In this document: positions 43,141 to 56,858 of the stretch, in pieces
How positions within the stretch are numbered: position 1 is the stretch's first letter
Layout of the letters: every line of letters begins with the position of its first letter
Assembly (NCBI RefSeq): GCF_901000735.1
Contig: NC_081542.1
Coordinates: 47,408,238 to 47,472,237, forward strand
DNA length: 64,000 nt
DNA from: Corylus avellana
Lineage: Eukaryota > Streptophyta > Magnoliopsida > Fagales > Betulaceae
Direction: 5' to 3'
The notes under the pieces: generated by a model
The model's input: the letters and a program-made list of their open reading frames with translations, nothing else
The model's database searches: none
Told to the model about the DNA's origin: nothing
Position numbers and translations under genes: made by a program

Positions 43141-43863
43141 AATGGGGTTAGGTACCACACGAAAGAATGTGCAGAAACTCATACTACCCAGAACAGTGGT
43201 GTTTCTGTTTTAGGTGAGGACGAAACCTCAATAACGGAGTATTATGGTGAGTTAAAAAATATTCTAGAGTTACGTTACTCTGGCCAAAATCTCGTGTACT
43301 TGTTTGAGTGCGATTGGTGGGACACTGAGAGTGCAACAAGAGTACGAATGGTCCAAGGCATCACGATTATGAATACTTCTCGTAAATGGTGTGAATCCGA
43401 CCTGATCATCTTAGCATGTCAGGCTTCGCAAGTGTTTTACTTGGATGATCCCAAATTGAGTGGTAATTTGAAAGTGGTGCAGAAGTGGATCAATAGAGAC
43501 ATCTATGATATTCCAACAGTATAAAAGGAAGATAATACAGAAGATGACCAAAGACTCAATGATGACGTATACCAAGAAGGTGAATGTGTTGGGGGTAATA
43601 TGGTCTTTGTTGATGAAGCAAATGTTGAAGCCTCCACTCAATTACGTAGAGATGATGCGGCAATAGCAATTGATGAATTATATATTCAACTTGATGCAAG
43701 CATGTTTGCCAACGATAACTTGCCGAACGAGGACTATGATACAAACTTTGATGAGGAAGAGGAGTTATGTAGCGACAACGATATAGACTCTGAACACGAA
43801 CAATCATCTTCAAGTAACAGTGATACAGATTCTGAATATGAATCTGATGATGAAATGTGTTGA
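43141..43863 (+). pseudogene. CACTA transposase TnpB/TNP2, C-terminal part (DUF4216)
   Basis: Starts inside the gap. The sequence GVRYHTKECAETHTTQNSGV, followed by VYLFECDWWDT, SRKWCESDLIILACQASQVFYL and NRDIYDIPTV, is the DUF4216 region at the end of plant CACTA transposases. An in-frame TAA at 43522-43524 is followed by the same frame to 43863 with a very acidic tail rich in D, E and S, as is usual for this protein. The catalytic part lies in the missing sequence. Confidence 0.85.
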
Positions 43864-43921
43864 ACATAAGCTCACATTTGGTATAAGTACAAAGTGTATT
43901 AGCCTATTTAATGAAGTTGAT

Positions 43922-43923
<2 letters not shown>

Positions 43924-43998
<75 letters not shown>
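43924..43998. repeat. Compound (CT)n(AT)n microsatellite
   Basis: About 15 CT units pass directly into about 20 AT units just after the TnpB stop. Length likely varies between individuals. Confidence 0.9.
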
Positions 43999-43999
<1 letters not shown>

Positions 44000-44103
44000 G
44001 GTGTTTTTTTTACTAGTATGATTATTGTATGTTTGTCAAAAATATTGAACATACTATATGGTTATAATTTGACTAATATAATTGTGTAGTTTTTGACTTG
44101 TTA

Positions 44104-46071
44104 GCAGATTGATCATAACAATGACAACAATAGACGCAAACGTGTTCCAGCAGCACGAGGCCGAGGCCAAGGTCAAGGTCGGGGCCTTATTGACGAGCAT
44201 GAGAGTCCGACTCTCAATTCTGGGTTTGGTGATACAGATATGCAAGTGTCGCCCTCGCCCCCCCTCCTCCTCGAGTCAGTGGATGGGCATCCTTCGCATG
44301 AGTCTAATAATCCTATTCACTCAGTGGCAGGATTGGATTCACAGGGAGCCGCCCCTACTGCATCTTGTAAGTTCATGAATTATATGTTTATGAAATGTTA
44401 TTTTTGTATTATTTTGGTTTGTTATAGACATTTGACAATATACTTTTCCAAATATAACTTACTACGTTACCATGTTTTGCGTAACAGCTACCACGTCTGT
44501 CAGAAGTGTAAGGGGTAAGGCCAAGTGTAAGAAGTTGAGTGACCACGTACTTAAGAATGGTCCCTTAGTGCTAAACATCCCAAATAGACACCGGGCACCT
44601 GTAGGCGAGAATGCATCATGGTTTGCAAGCAAGATTGGGGAGATTATTCGTAACATGTGCGAACTCCATCACGGTGAATGGAAAAAGGTCCCAGCTGAAG
44701 AAAAGAGCAAGTTGTTATTTCATGTTCAGGTATGAATATCAATGTAATGTTTAATAATATGTTTCGTATGGAAAATTAATGTGACACATTTTTTACCATT
44801 GTTTTCTTATCTATTATGTATCAGTCAACCTTCGCACTGAATATGGAACGATACGAGCACATCAAAGCTGTTGAACATAAATTGGGTCGTGCATATGCTA
44901 GGCTTCGTTCGAACTTGTATAGGGACCATTACAAGAAATATTTTGATGGCATTGATAAAGACGATGATGAGGGGATTGCCAAGGCTAAGGCTATTGGGAG
45001 GGAAAATGTGCCAGCAGGGTATGGTCCTGAACAATGAAACCTAATATGTGACTCATTTGATGACGGTAAATGGAAAGTAAATATATATTATTATACTGAT
45101 TAGAAAATTCAGATTGATATAATTTGCATGCACTTGAAGACATTTTATGAATAATTGTGTTTTATTTTTTTTTTCTCCAAATTTCATAGAAAAAGTCTGA
45201 ACGAAATATAAAAAACAGAAGCAAATTGGAAACAAAGCACACAGTTGGGACTTGTTCATTTGTCAACGTCATTTACAAAAAGGTAAGTATCTCGTACCAT
45301 AATTTAATGAAAGTAACATTATTTAGTGTAAACTTTGATTATATGTATTATGTGTAGGAACAAGAAACAAAAGTGAAATCCAATCCTGTTGAACTATATG
45401 AGGCTACCCATACAAGAAAAAAGGATAAATAGTTTGTGAACAACAAATGCAAAAGTCTACATGTAAGTAACTGTTTACGCTCTGATCATTATGTTGATTA
45501 GTGAAGAACATGAATAGTAAACTTGCTTGAAGTATATATTAAACTAAGGCCAACTATGACTTGTGCAGCTTCAAATGCAAGAATTAACAACCAGTGAGGC
45601 CTTAGAGGAAGGCAATGTGGAGGGAACAAGTGTGGAGGACCGAATGCAAGAAATAGTTACACAAGTACTAGGGGGCTGACGAGCTAGGCACGTTAGAGGA
45701 ATGGGATGCGGTCTTATTCCTACCCCTTTAAGTACTTCATCTCAAGCATTCGCCCACTTCGACAACCACGACGAGTGTAGGAAAAGACAAGAAGATACTC
45801 AAAGCGAGCTTCAACAGACTAGAATCGAACTTCATCAGTACAGGGAGAATTTGCAAGCCAACGTTGAGGAAACGAACAAATTGAAAGCCACTGTTGAGTT
45901 CTTAATGTCACGTATTGGAGGGTTAGTGAAACTCTACCTATGCATTAATTTTACAAAAACACACATACTAAGTAATCGTTAAAAAGCTTATTGATTATTA
46001 TATGAAATTTTATTCTTCTTAGGTCTGGAAGGAGCTTGCTTGGAGGTGCATCAAGTGAAGCCAACAATTGA
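44104..46071 (+). pseudogene. CACTA TnpA-like protein (Ptta/En/Spm plant transposase family)
   Basis: Exons can be read at about 44104-44368, 44489-44729, 44821-45075, 45189-45282, 45359-45462, 45570-45921 and 46021-46071. The N-terminus is basic and Gly/Arg-rich (RGRGQGQGRG). Core motifs are HRAPVGENASWFASKIGEII and FALNMERYEHIKAVEHKLGR, then NRSKLETKHTVGTCSF, typical of the Ptta/En/Spm family whose members bind subterminal repeats. A predicted coiled coil (ECRKRQEDTQSELQQTRIEL) ends it. Stops at 45035-45037 (TGA), 45427-45429 (TAG) and 45677-45679 (TGA) match CGA/TGG decay. Splice sites are inferred, and some are weak. Confidence 0.75.
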
Positions 46072-46990
46072 GGGAGCTTTGGAATAACCATTTATTTAGG
46101 ATGTAATTTTTGATAGCATCTATTTGGGATATATTTTTTGATACTATGTATTTGGATAGTTGTTGGTACTTTCTATTTGCTAATGTGTATTTGACCATTT
46201 GTTGATCGTGATCTGTTTGGTAATGTATATGTGCTGGTACTTTTTATTTGGTTTATATTATGTTAAGATATTCGCAAAATTTTTGTTTCAAGAACTTTTG
46301 AGTTAGTAAATCTCCCTTGACATGGTTATCAAGGTTAAAGAACCTCGAGTAAACAATGCAAGGGAGTAATAATATATTTTTAAATTTTATTTTTAAGTGT
46401 ATGCAGGATGACAAGAGTACAAGAAAGTTAAACAACCCAAGCAAGTTCTCGCTTTAATATATTTCATGAAGAAACACATTTTTTGTATCTCTTTCTCTAT
46501 CATGTTGGGTTTCAATCTCATTGTCTTTGATATTATCTATTGGTTCATTGTGGTAGATTACTCAAATTGCTTATGAGGATGAATTGACAAGGAAGAGGAT
46601 ACAGATAAGTACTTTATTTTGGGTTCTAGAATTTTGCTGCCCATGGATTATAAAACATATATTCAATAGTTTTCTCCCTTGGCAGGTTTGGTTAATGGGG
46701 CAGTTCTCACATATTTTTTATGATTTTGATGAGGTTAGTCATTTTGAGTTACGTTTCTTGTGGGCATTTAGATTAGTTTGATTATTTCATACATTAATTG
46801 ATTCATCAAACAATGTTGTTGTGTACTTAAACATAAATGCAATGTTTCTTATAGAAGTACTTTACGTGCATTTTACTTGCTCATGCATGGTGTTATGTTT
46901 CTCCGGATAAGTTTTCCTGCTGAATTCTTTTAGTGTTGGTTTCTTCATAGTGAACTTTTTTTTTTTTTTTTGTCTCAATCTTGTTATTAG
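46072..46990. other. CACTA interior between TnpA-like gene and captured exons
   Basis: Begins with TnpA-like 3' UTR containing repeats of CTATTTGG/TGTATTTGG. Short open stretches (QIAYEDELTRKRIQ near 46562-46603; VWLMGQFSHIFYDFDEV near 46686-46737) look exon-like but I do not recognise them. They could be further captured fragments. Confidence 0.4.
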
Positions 46991-47584
46991 GCGCACAGTA
47001 CTTATCATGGTGTTGGCATTGTGAAATTGATGGGCCGTAGCAGTAGATATATAGCTATGCATGCATCCCTAGCTAGTGGACAAATTGACATATGTTTGAT
47101 TCCTGAGGTACTTATTACTAGCAATTAATTGGATAATTATCTTTGTGAGCTGTTACTGATTTAACTGATATGCACATCTAAGGTATCTTTTAATTTGCAC
47201 GGGCTTCATGGTGTTTTGAGTCATCTGAAATACCTGATTGAGACAAAGGGTTCGACTATTATATGTGTCATAGAGGGAGCAGGGCAGGTGAGTTACGTAA
47301 GGAATTCATATTTTCAATTGTGGGTTGAATACTATTAATTGATCAGGTGATTTAAATTGTGCAGTCCTTTTCTGGCTTCATGAAATACTATGAAAAACTG
47401 CATGTGTTCATTTCATTGCATTGCATAGATCTTATAACTTCTTCCTTATATTTTTCCCCAAGATGAAGAGTAAAATTCAGTATGTCGTTGTTTTCTGATG
47501 CAGAATTTTCTTCAGAAAACTAATGCTAAAGATGCTTCTGGGAACATTGTATTTAGAGATTTTGGTGTCCACATTCAACAAGAG
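46991..47584 (+). pseudogene. ATP-dependent 6-phosphofructokinase fragment, three exons, inside CACTA
   Basis: Three exons with proper AG/GT borders join in frame for about 100 codons: 46991-47107, 47183-47287 and 47504-47584. They read [52 protein letters not shown] and NAKDASGNIVFRDFGVHIQQ. This is the order and wording of the C-terminal half of the plant ATP-PFK catalytic domain, the glycolytic enzyme phosphorylating fructose 6-phosphate. MGRSSR has Arg where the family normally has Gly. No N-terminal ATP-binding part and no end of the enzyme are present. Introns are retained, so it was captured as genomic DNA, not by retroposition. It lies between the TnpA-like gene and the element's right terminus. 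Confidence 0.85.
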
Positions 47585-47919
47585 GTTGGTAGTTGTATTT
47601 TGACTAATTTCATGTGGTCTTGATCTCTCCATGACACTTGAGACAAGCTAAGTGGGTTGATAAATAATGAGCTAACTGAAAGTCTAATTTTTAACATCAG
47701 TTGATATGTGTTGCATGGATAAGAATGGACTGTAGTTTGGCCCTTTAGTTGTCATTTGTCAGAGTTACAAATATGATATGTTCTTAAGCCTTCAAGATCT
47801 AAGCTCTATTAGTGACTCTTTTGCTAAGATTAGATATGGTCAGTTGACTGCTTTTGATGTTATTTGCAGTGAACAAAACCAAGTGGTTCTTCACTTGAAC
47901 TGGAAATCATTAGAAAACC
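47585..47919. other. CACTA interior after PFK exons
   Basis: Probably captured PFK intron sequence after the GT at 47585, since no following exon is recognised. A plus-strand open frame at 47778-48041 runs into the tandem repeats and is not a credible gene. Confidence 0.4.
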
Positions 47920-48140
47920 TACTGATGCTACGATCGATCGCACTTGGAGTGCGATCGATTGCCAAATTTCGAAAACCTATTGATACTGCGATCGATCGCA
48001 CTCCAAGTGCGATCGATCTCAAAATGTCGAAAACCTATTGATGCTGCGATCGATCGCACTCCAAATGCGATCGCTCGCAAAATGTCCAAAACCTACTGAT
48101 GCTGTGATCGATCGCACAATCGCGTACGATTGATCGCAGA
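47920..48140. repeat. Four tandem units of about 58 bp, each with a GCGATCGATCGC palindrome
   Basis: Units begin near 47925, 47984, 48041 and 48099. Each holds TGCGATCGATCGCACT, an inverse AGTGCGATCGATC-type arm and AAAACCTAYTGATRC. GATC/CGATCG density is far above the AT-rich background. Confidence 0.85.
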
Positions 48141-48175
48141 TTTTTTTTTTTTTTTTTTGATTGTTTAGGACCATT

Positions 48176-48757
48176 AGACTTTTGGTTAACTATCAGCGTC
48201 CACTTTGGTTTGGACGCTGATAGTCAATTTTTTTTTAATTTTTTTTGGACCATTAGAGTCCACTTTGTGGACGCTACTGGTTATCTATCAGCGTCCACTT
48301 TTAGTGGACGCTAATGGTTGACTATCAGCGTTGACTGATTCTTTCGTTTACATCATCTTTAGGGTCAAAATATTGCGCCTTTTAGGGTCGATAAAGTGGA
48401 CGCTAAAAGTGATTATTAGGGCCGACTCTAAGTGGACGCTGATAGTTAATATTTTTTTAAATTTTTTAAGGACCATTTGGGTCCACTTTGTGGACGCTAA
48501 TGGTTAACTATCAGCGTCCACTTTGGTTTGGACGTTGATAATTATTATTATTATTTTTATTTTTTAGGACCATTAGGGTCCACTTTGTGGACGCTAATGG
48601 TTAACTATCAACGTCCACTTTTAGTGGACGCTAATGGTTGACTATTAGCGCCGACACCTTTAGGGTCGAAAAGTCGACACTGTTGTCAACAGTGTCCACT
48701 TTAGGACTTTTAGGGGCGACTCAAAGTCGCCCCTAAAGACCTATTTTCTTGTAGTGA
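48176..48757. repeat. CACTA right terminus with palindromic subterminal repeats
   Basis: At least ten copies, in both orientations, of GCGTCCACTTT/AAAGTGGACGC, often as hairpins such as CTATCAGCGTCCACTTT...GGACGCTGATAG. The TIR CACTACAAGAAAATAGG (reverse complement) ends at 48757. These are the expected binding sites of the element's TnpA-type protein. Confidence 0.85.
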
Positions 48758-49739
48758 TAGTGAGTTCACTTCTTCTTCTTCTTCTTTGTGTTTTTCCCAA
48801 TTATGATTTTTAAATGAAATTTAGACACACAAAACAAAACAAAAACAAAACAAAACAAAAACAAAAAAACAAAAAAAAAAGACAATAACAACAACAACAA
48901 CAATAACATGCATGGTAATGCCATATATGCTCAAAACAGTGGATGCATGGCTCCTGAATATGCAATGGATTGACTATTTTCTATAAAATCTGATGTCTTC
49001 AGCTTTGGCGTGATATTACTTGAGATTATTAGTGGGAAGAAAAATAGCGGCTTCTACCTCATGGAGCATGCCCAGACACTGCTTGCATATGTATGTTTCT
49101 TTTGTGGGTTTTTTATTTTTTATTTTTTGACATAATCACACAAGAGTAGGGAAGCCACCTAATCCAAAAGTTTAATAACCCTATAAGTTGGAGTCAAACT
49201 ATACCATATTAATCATGCACACTTATTACATATTCAACCTGTCCACAATACTCATAATTATATACTCAAAAAAATTCACTCGTTCTTATTGGTTTAAGCT
49301 TTTAAAAAGAGCGGTTATTTATCATATATATCTTAAACTCGTGTACTCACCCACCCTTTGCTCATGAGGGAGGAGGTGCTAATTCGTAACATGATGTATT
49401 GTATGCTTAAGAAATATATTTACTTTAAATGTGTATTGACAGGCATAGAGACTATGGAATGAAGGAAAAGAATTGGAATTTGTCGACCCTTTGTTGAAGG
49501 AGTCGTGCCCGACAACAGAAGTTTTAAAGTGCATGCATATTGGGCTTTTGTGTGTGCAAGGCGATCTAGCAGACAGACCCACGATGTCATCTGTGCTTGT
49601 TTTGTTGGGAAACGAATTAGTTTCTCTTCCTCACCCAAAACAACCTCTATTTGTTTTGGCTCGAGTCATTGAGACTGATCACATTCCCACAACTAATCCT
49701 TCTATAAATCACCTTACTGTTTTCAGTCTTTCACCTTAA
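48758..49739 (+). pseudogene. Cysteine-rich receptor-like kinase remnant, copy A3
   Basis: Starts with the last bases of CRK exon 5 and its donor (ATA|GTGAGT) right after the CACTA end. Exon 6 is 48940-49090 and exon 7 is 49443-49739, both clearly A-type ([38 protein letters not shown]). Nonsense changes: GGA-to-TGA at 48971-48973 and TGG-to-TAG at the start of exon 7 (49446-49448). APE is present, but the glycine-rich loop, catalytic Lys, HRD and DFG exons lie upstream of the transposon and are not in this contig. Counterpart of A2 in the mirrored arrangement. Confidence 0.9.
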
Positions 49740-49872
49740 TGATGACTACTCACAAGATTGCCCCCTTCGTGCTATATAGCATGTTAATAAACTGATGAAA
49801 TTGAATCATATTTTTGGGACATTATAGAAAATAAAAGGATCTTGCACGAGATGTATTAATTGAATAATTTAG

Positions 49873-49972
49873 NNNNNNNNNNNNNNNNNNNNNNNNNNNN
49901 NNNNNNNNNNNNNNNNNNNNNNNNNNNNNNNNNNNNNNNNNNNNNNNNNNNNNNNNNNNNNNNNNNNNNNNN
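49873..49972. other. Scaffold gap (100 N)
   Basis: Fixed-size gap. The left edge is homologous to A2-flank position 32992 (inverted); the right edge begins inside the GC-rich core of the TIR element. Confidence 0.95.
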
Positions 49973-50225
49973 AAAATGATTTGGCACTTGGGGGTGGCCG
50001 ATCCACCCCCAAGGCCCATGGGGTGGCTTCGTCCGAAGCCACCCCTAAGGGCTGGCCCCCCAACTAATTTTTTTATTTTTTATTTTTTTATTTTTTTTAT
50101 TATTATTATTTTTTATTAATGAGACATATATTTCATTTATAGCTTCAGGATCTCTCTAGAGAGATTATGACCATTAGAGATTCTAACGATTAACCGGATA
50201 TTTTCCGATACAAAATAGAATGGAA
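49973..50225. mobile_element. Half copy of long-TIR element with GC-rich core
   Basis: GGGGGTGGCCGATCCACCCCC core followed by one arm (ATCTCTCTAGAGAGAT, GATTAACCGGATATTTTCCG). This is the inverted counterpart of 31575-31990 upstream of B. Truncated by the gap. Confidence 0.7.
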
Positions 50226-50743
50226 AGGATCCTATTCCCACTCGCTATGGGCCTCTCTCAATTGATATTTCTAGCCGAATTGAAGTGTCCCAATCATGAA
50301 CACCTTCCATGAATCTCTACAGCTCCCACCAATCTTTTGTTAATTGACTAAAATTGTTTTGACCCACTTTCAAACTCTCTTTTGATTGCCATAAGACATC
50401 CCAGAAACTACATAATACAAATATAGTAGAATAAGCAAATATATTTGTGGCCCATATTTTGTAGAGAAATGTGGCCCCTACATTGCTGTCGTCTGGCGTC
50501 TTCCGATAGTTATATGAAAACTCCTGCTCCTTTACAAGAGTTGAATCTTAGAATAACGCGGTTTACTTGATTTTGACATAAGCATTTTTCGAAGAAATTA
50601 CCCTTTTGATTGAATGATTACAAGACTCCAAAAATGGAATATTTTGGCTCATAGACTAAGGTATAGCAGAAACAGAAACTCCTTCAGCTACCATATTGAG
50701 AGATTTGGCCATTATCATAGTATACAAGTCCTCAAAGTAAAAT
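50226..50743. other. Upstream region of CRK B'
   Basis: Presumed promoter and 5' UTR; highly similar, inverted, to 31062-31560. No gene. Confidence 0.5.
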
Positions 50744-53602
<2,859 letters not shown>

Positions 53603-54987
53603 TGGAACCCATAAGCGGATTTGAAACTTCATTAATGCCTTATCTTGTGTGCAGTACATCAATATGTGTTTGTATTTGCATGTAATTAAGTTAATTAACC
53701 TCTATAATATTATTTTATAATATATGTATTTGCACGTGTAATATTTAATTTGTTAGATCCAATGGTCAATGAAAGTGATTTCAAAGTTTGTCTTCACCTT
53801 GAATTCCAGATAAAGACTCCTAATATTCCACGTCAATTGTCAAGGTTAATACATCATTAATTAACTTGTGAGAACACGCCAAAGACTTTAAAAATTCCAA
53901 TAAGGATTGCCAAAAAGGACAGGTGTGGCCCTGCTGCTTCCAGCAGCTTGAGGTGCAGGATTGAGCATGCATGCAGACCTCGCACTTGTCTTAATTACGT
54001 GTAATTGAACAATTGGCTGAAGGGAAAATGCCAAGAATTATTTTCTTGATATATCTCAATTTGTAATTCTTATGGGTAGCTCAATCGCCTGTAAATCATC
54101 CCTCATGAAGTTGAGGTTATTAATTCGAATCATCTACCCTTCTCTTGTGTTGACATGTAAAAAAAAAATAAAGAAAAAAAAGATATATCTCAATTTATTT
54201 CTAAAATAAATTAATTTTTTTTTTGAGGAAAAATAAAATAAATTAATAGAACTTGAATATATTACAGCTTTAATTACGTACACCTGATTCTTAAAGGTCA
54301 TACCGTAAGGTTTAAAGGTAGAATAAACAACAAACAAAGAATTCAACTTATATTATACCCACCGAAAAAAAAAAAAAAAAAATCAACTTATAATAAAGAG
54401 TAAACATCTTTATAAGTCCCTGTACAAGGGATTAATTAGGTGACAATATTATTTATCAATACTAATAAATTAATAATGTCTTTCATTCATTGAGGACTAA
54501 ATAATTAGTATATTTTGTCTTTAATAAATAGTTTAATCAACTGAAAATCATGCTTCATAAAACAGTAATCATTTCTCTATAAACCCTTTAAGCCCTTTCA
54601 CTGTAAAACCTGCTCATGAAGTGGACATCCTCCTTAGCCATTTATCTAGCCCTTCCCCCTCATCCCATTGGATTGGAAATGCTTGTGGAGTTTAAAACTG
54701 CAGCATAGGTTGAAACATATTTTTTGGAAGATCACATGGACCATCCTCTTGGTGTCATCCTCAAGACCCTAACTGATGCAATGGTGCAAGCCACAGTCTG
54801 GGTTACTGGGTGGGAGTCGGGGTTTGTTGAAACTTTGATGAGAGAAAGAGGTGATTTTTGGCTCGATCAGCTAGTTTTTGGTTTTGTCGTTTTGGTGTGA
54901 GTGAAGTCGATCCTGTAGGAACGACTTTAAAAAATTATCTCAATTTTTTTTCTTTCTTTTTTCTAATAAAAATTTAAAATTACTTTC

Positions 54988-55023
<36 letters not shown>

Positions 55024-55814
55024 CAAACTCTATTTCCATAGAAGTTGTAGAAATCTATAGACTTTTAAGAGCTTGTTTGGAATTGCGTTTGACGATTTGA
55101 GGTGCCTAAAAGTGCTTTTAACATTCAATAATTTCATTTGAAAAAAAAATATCCGTTTGATCAAAATATAAAAAGCGCTTTTAATTGTCCAAAAAGTCTA
55201 AAAATGGCCAAAAAAAACATTTTTAATAAAAGCTTAAAAATGAAACTTTTGCCCAAAAACTCTTTTTGACTTAAAAGTTCTATTTCTCAAACGCAATCGT
55301 GCCTCGTGAACGATTTCCAATACCTTTAAAAATTCCAATAAAATTTAACAAAAAGACAAAAACCTATGACCAAATTCATTAAGACTTTTCCAATAACACT
55401 ATAACTGTTAAGAGAAAAAGAAAAAAGAACTTATCAAAAGAAATGATTCAGAGACAAAAACAAAAAAACAAAAAAAGAAAGACTTTTCTTTTTTGTTTCT
55501 CGATATTAATATATTGATCAAAAATCAGAATCATCACTCATCACTTCATGCGTGTGCAACTGTGATGAATGTTGTCAATTGTAATAATAATAATAATAAT
55601 AAGCTAAAAATGCACCTCCTTTACTTAGTTTGATGCAGCTATTTTTTTTTCCTCATTTTAACATATCCATTAGCCAAACAACATTTAGCTAGCCGAATAA
55701 AAATGCTTTTAAAAGACAGAATAAAATTTTTAGAAAAAAGCTCATTTTCAAATTTCTCCCAAAATACAGTTTTAGACCTTTTTTATTTATTATTTTATAT
55801 CAAAAAGTTTAAAA

Positions 55815-55860
<46 letters not shown>

Positions 55861-56607
55861 TTTTATCAAACAAACTCATTTTTACTTGACATAATTTTTT
55901 TTTTTTTTTTAATGTAATAAGGGTCTGTTTATGCTTGCGATTTCAAAAGGTGCAATTAAAAATAGCGATTTTGGAACGTGATATTTAAAAACCTAGTTCG
56001 AGCATCTCAATTCAAAAAATAAAATAAAATTGTATAGTACTTCTCAATTCAAAAAATAACTCGGAAAGTGAAATACAAGTCTTGATGCTGACTACTAACT
56101 AGGGCTCACGTGTGTAACGTGTGTTGACTGGACAAAATCAAGTCATTCAAGCAACATAAGCTCGGTCATATAACTCGACTATCAGCTGCCTGAAAAGTCA
56201 TTTGTTTGGATATAAAGTCCTTAAGACAAAATCAAACTATCTATTATAATACTTAAACAAGAAAAAAAAAATCGAAAATAATGTTCAAAATGAGCTCTAA
56301 GCAACAATAAAAAGTTACAAGTAAATTTAATAAGAATAATACTATATATTAGACAAGTATCTATATATGTTTTATTTATCAAAATTAATATAATTTGGTA
56401 GACCAAAATATATTTTATTTTTTGAAAATATCACGTCACGTCAATTTTGGTGTAGGTTGATACTTGTTTTTTTTTTTTTGAAGGAAGGTTGATACTTGTT
56501 TAGTATATATTAATTTTCATTTAAATAGCATCTCTCTTTAAATAATGTTAATTGATTATTTAACTCTTATATATTGGTGAAAGCCGACGGCTATTCAATA
56601 AAGAAAA
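53603..56607. other. Intergenic between B' and A', inverted match to 24441-28200
   Basis: Same landmarks as the other arm in reverse order. These are the 3' flank, the empty target site of the 887-bp insertion (53854-53858), the EDHMDHPLG segment (54727-54815) and one unit of the 250-bp repeat (about 56047-56330). (TA)n runs occur near 54992-55020 and 55824-55850. No gene supported. Confidence 0.55.
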
Positions 56608-56758
56608 AAGGGAAAAATCTACTTTACCCCCATGAAGTTTCAGGAATTTTTTAATTTGAACCCTAAAATTTAAAAATTAGCAATGTACCCCCATAATATT
56701 TCAAAAAATTTCAATCTAAACCTTCCGTTACTAATTTCTGTCAAATTGGATGAAAATC
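56608..56758. mobile_element. Partial MITE-like element at gap edge
   Basis: Starts GGGAAAAATCTACTTTACCCCC and contains further CC-rich and AAATTT-rich blocks (GCAATGTACCCCCATAATAT). It occupies the same site as the 24036-24440 element in the other arm but has a different sequence. Truncated by the gap. Confidence 0.5.
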
Positions 56759-56858
56759 NNNNNNNNNNNNNNNNNNNNNNNNNNNNNNNNNNNNNNNNNN
56801 NNNNNNNNNNNNNNNNNNNNNNNNNNNNNNNNNNNNNNNNNNNNNNNNNNNNNNNNNN
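56759..56858. other. Scaffold gap (100 N)
   Basis: By comparison with A, exons 1-4 and half of exon 5 of A' (about 2 kb) should lie here, so the true gap is much longer than 100. Confidence 0.9.

Larger units (their letters stand above)
43139..48757 (+). mobile_element. CACTA (En/Spm) transposon, left part lost in gap, carrying host gene exons
   Basis: From left to right: C-terminus of the TnpB/TNP2 transposase (DUF4216), a TnpA-like gene, three exons of an ATP-phosphofructokinase, tandem palindromic repeats, subterminal repeats, and the terminus TTTTCTTGTAGTG at 48757 (reverse complement CACTACAAGAAAA). The element sits exactly at the exon 5/intron 5 junction of the A3 CRK. The 3 bases after it, ATA, are the expected CRK bases and a possible half of the 3-bp target duplication. 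The left terminus is missing at the gap. Several nonsense mutations show it is not autonomous. Confidence 0.85.

Noticed and set aside
47948..48140. CRISPR-like array of regular repeats
   Set aside because: Units are contiguous and near identical over their whole length, with no spacers, in a plant nuclear transposon.
49379..49638. Minus-strand frames recurring opposite CRK last exons (also 21040-21258, 33250-33486, 57548-57864)
   Set aside because: They are antisense reflections of conserved exon 7, not genes.
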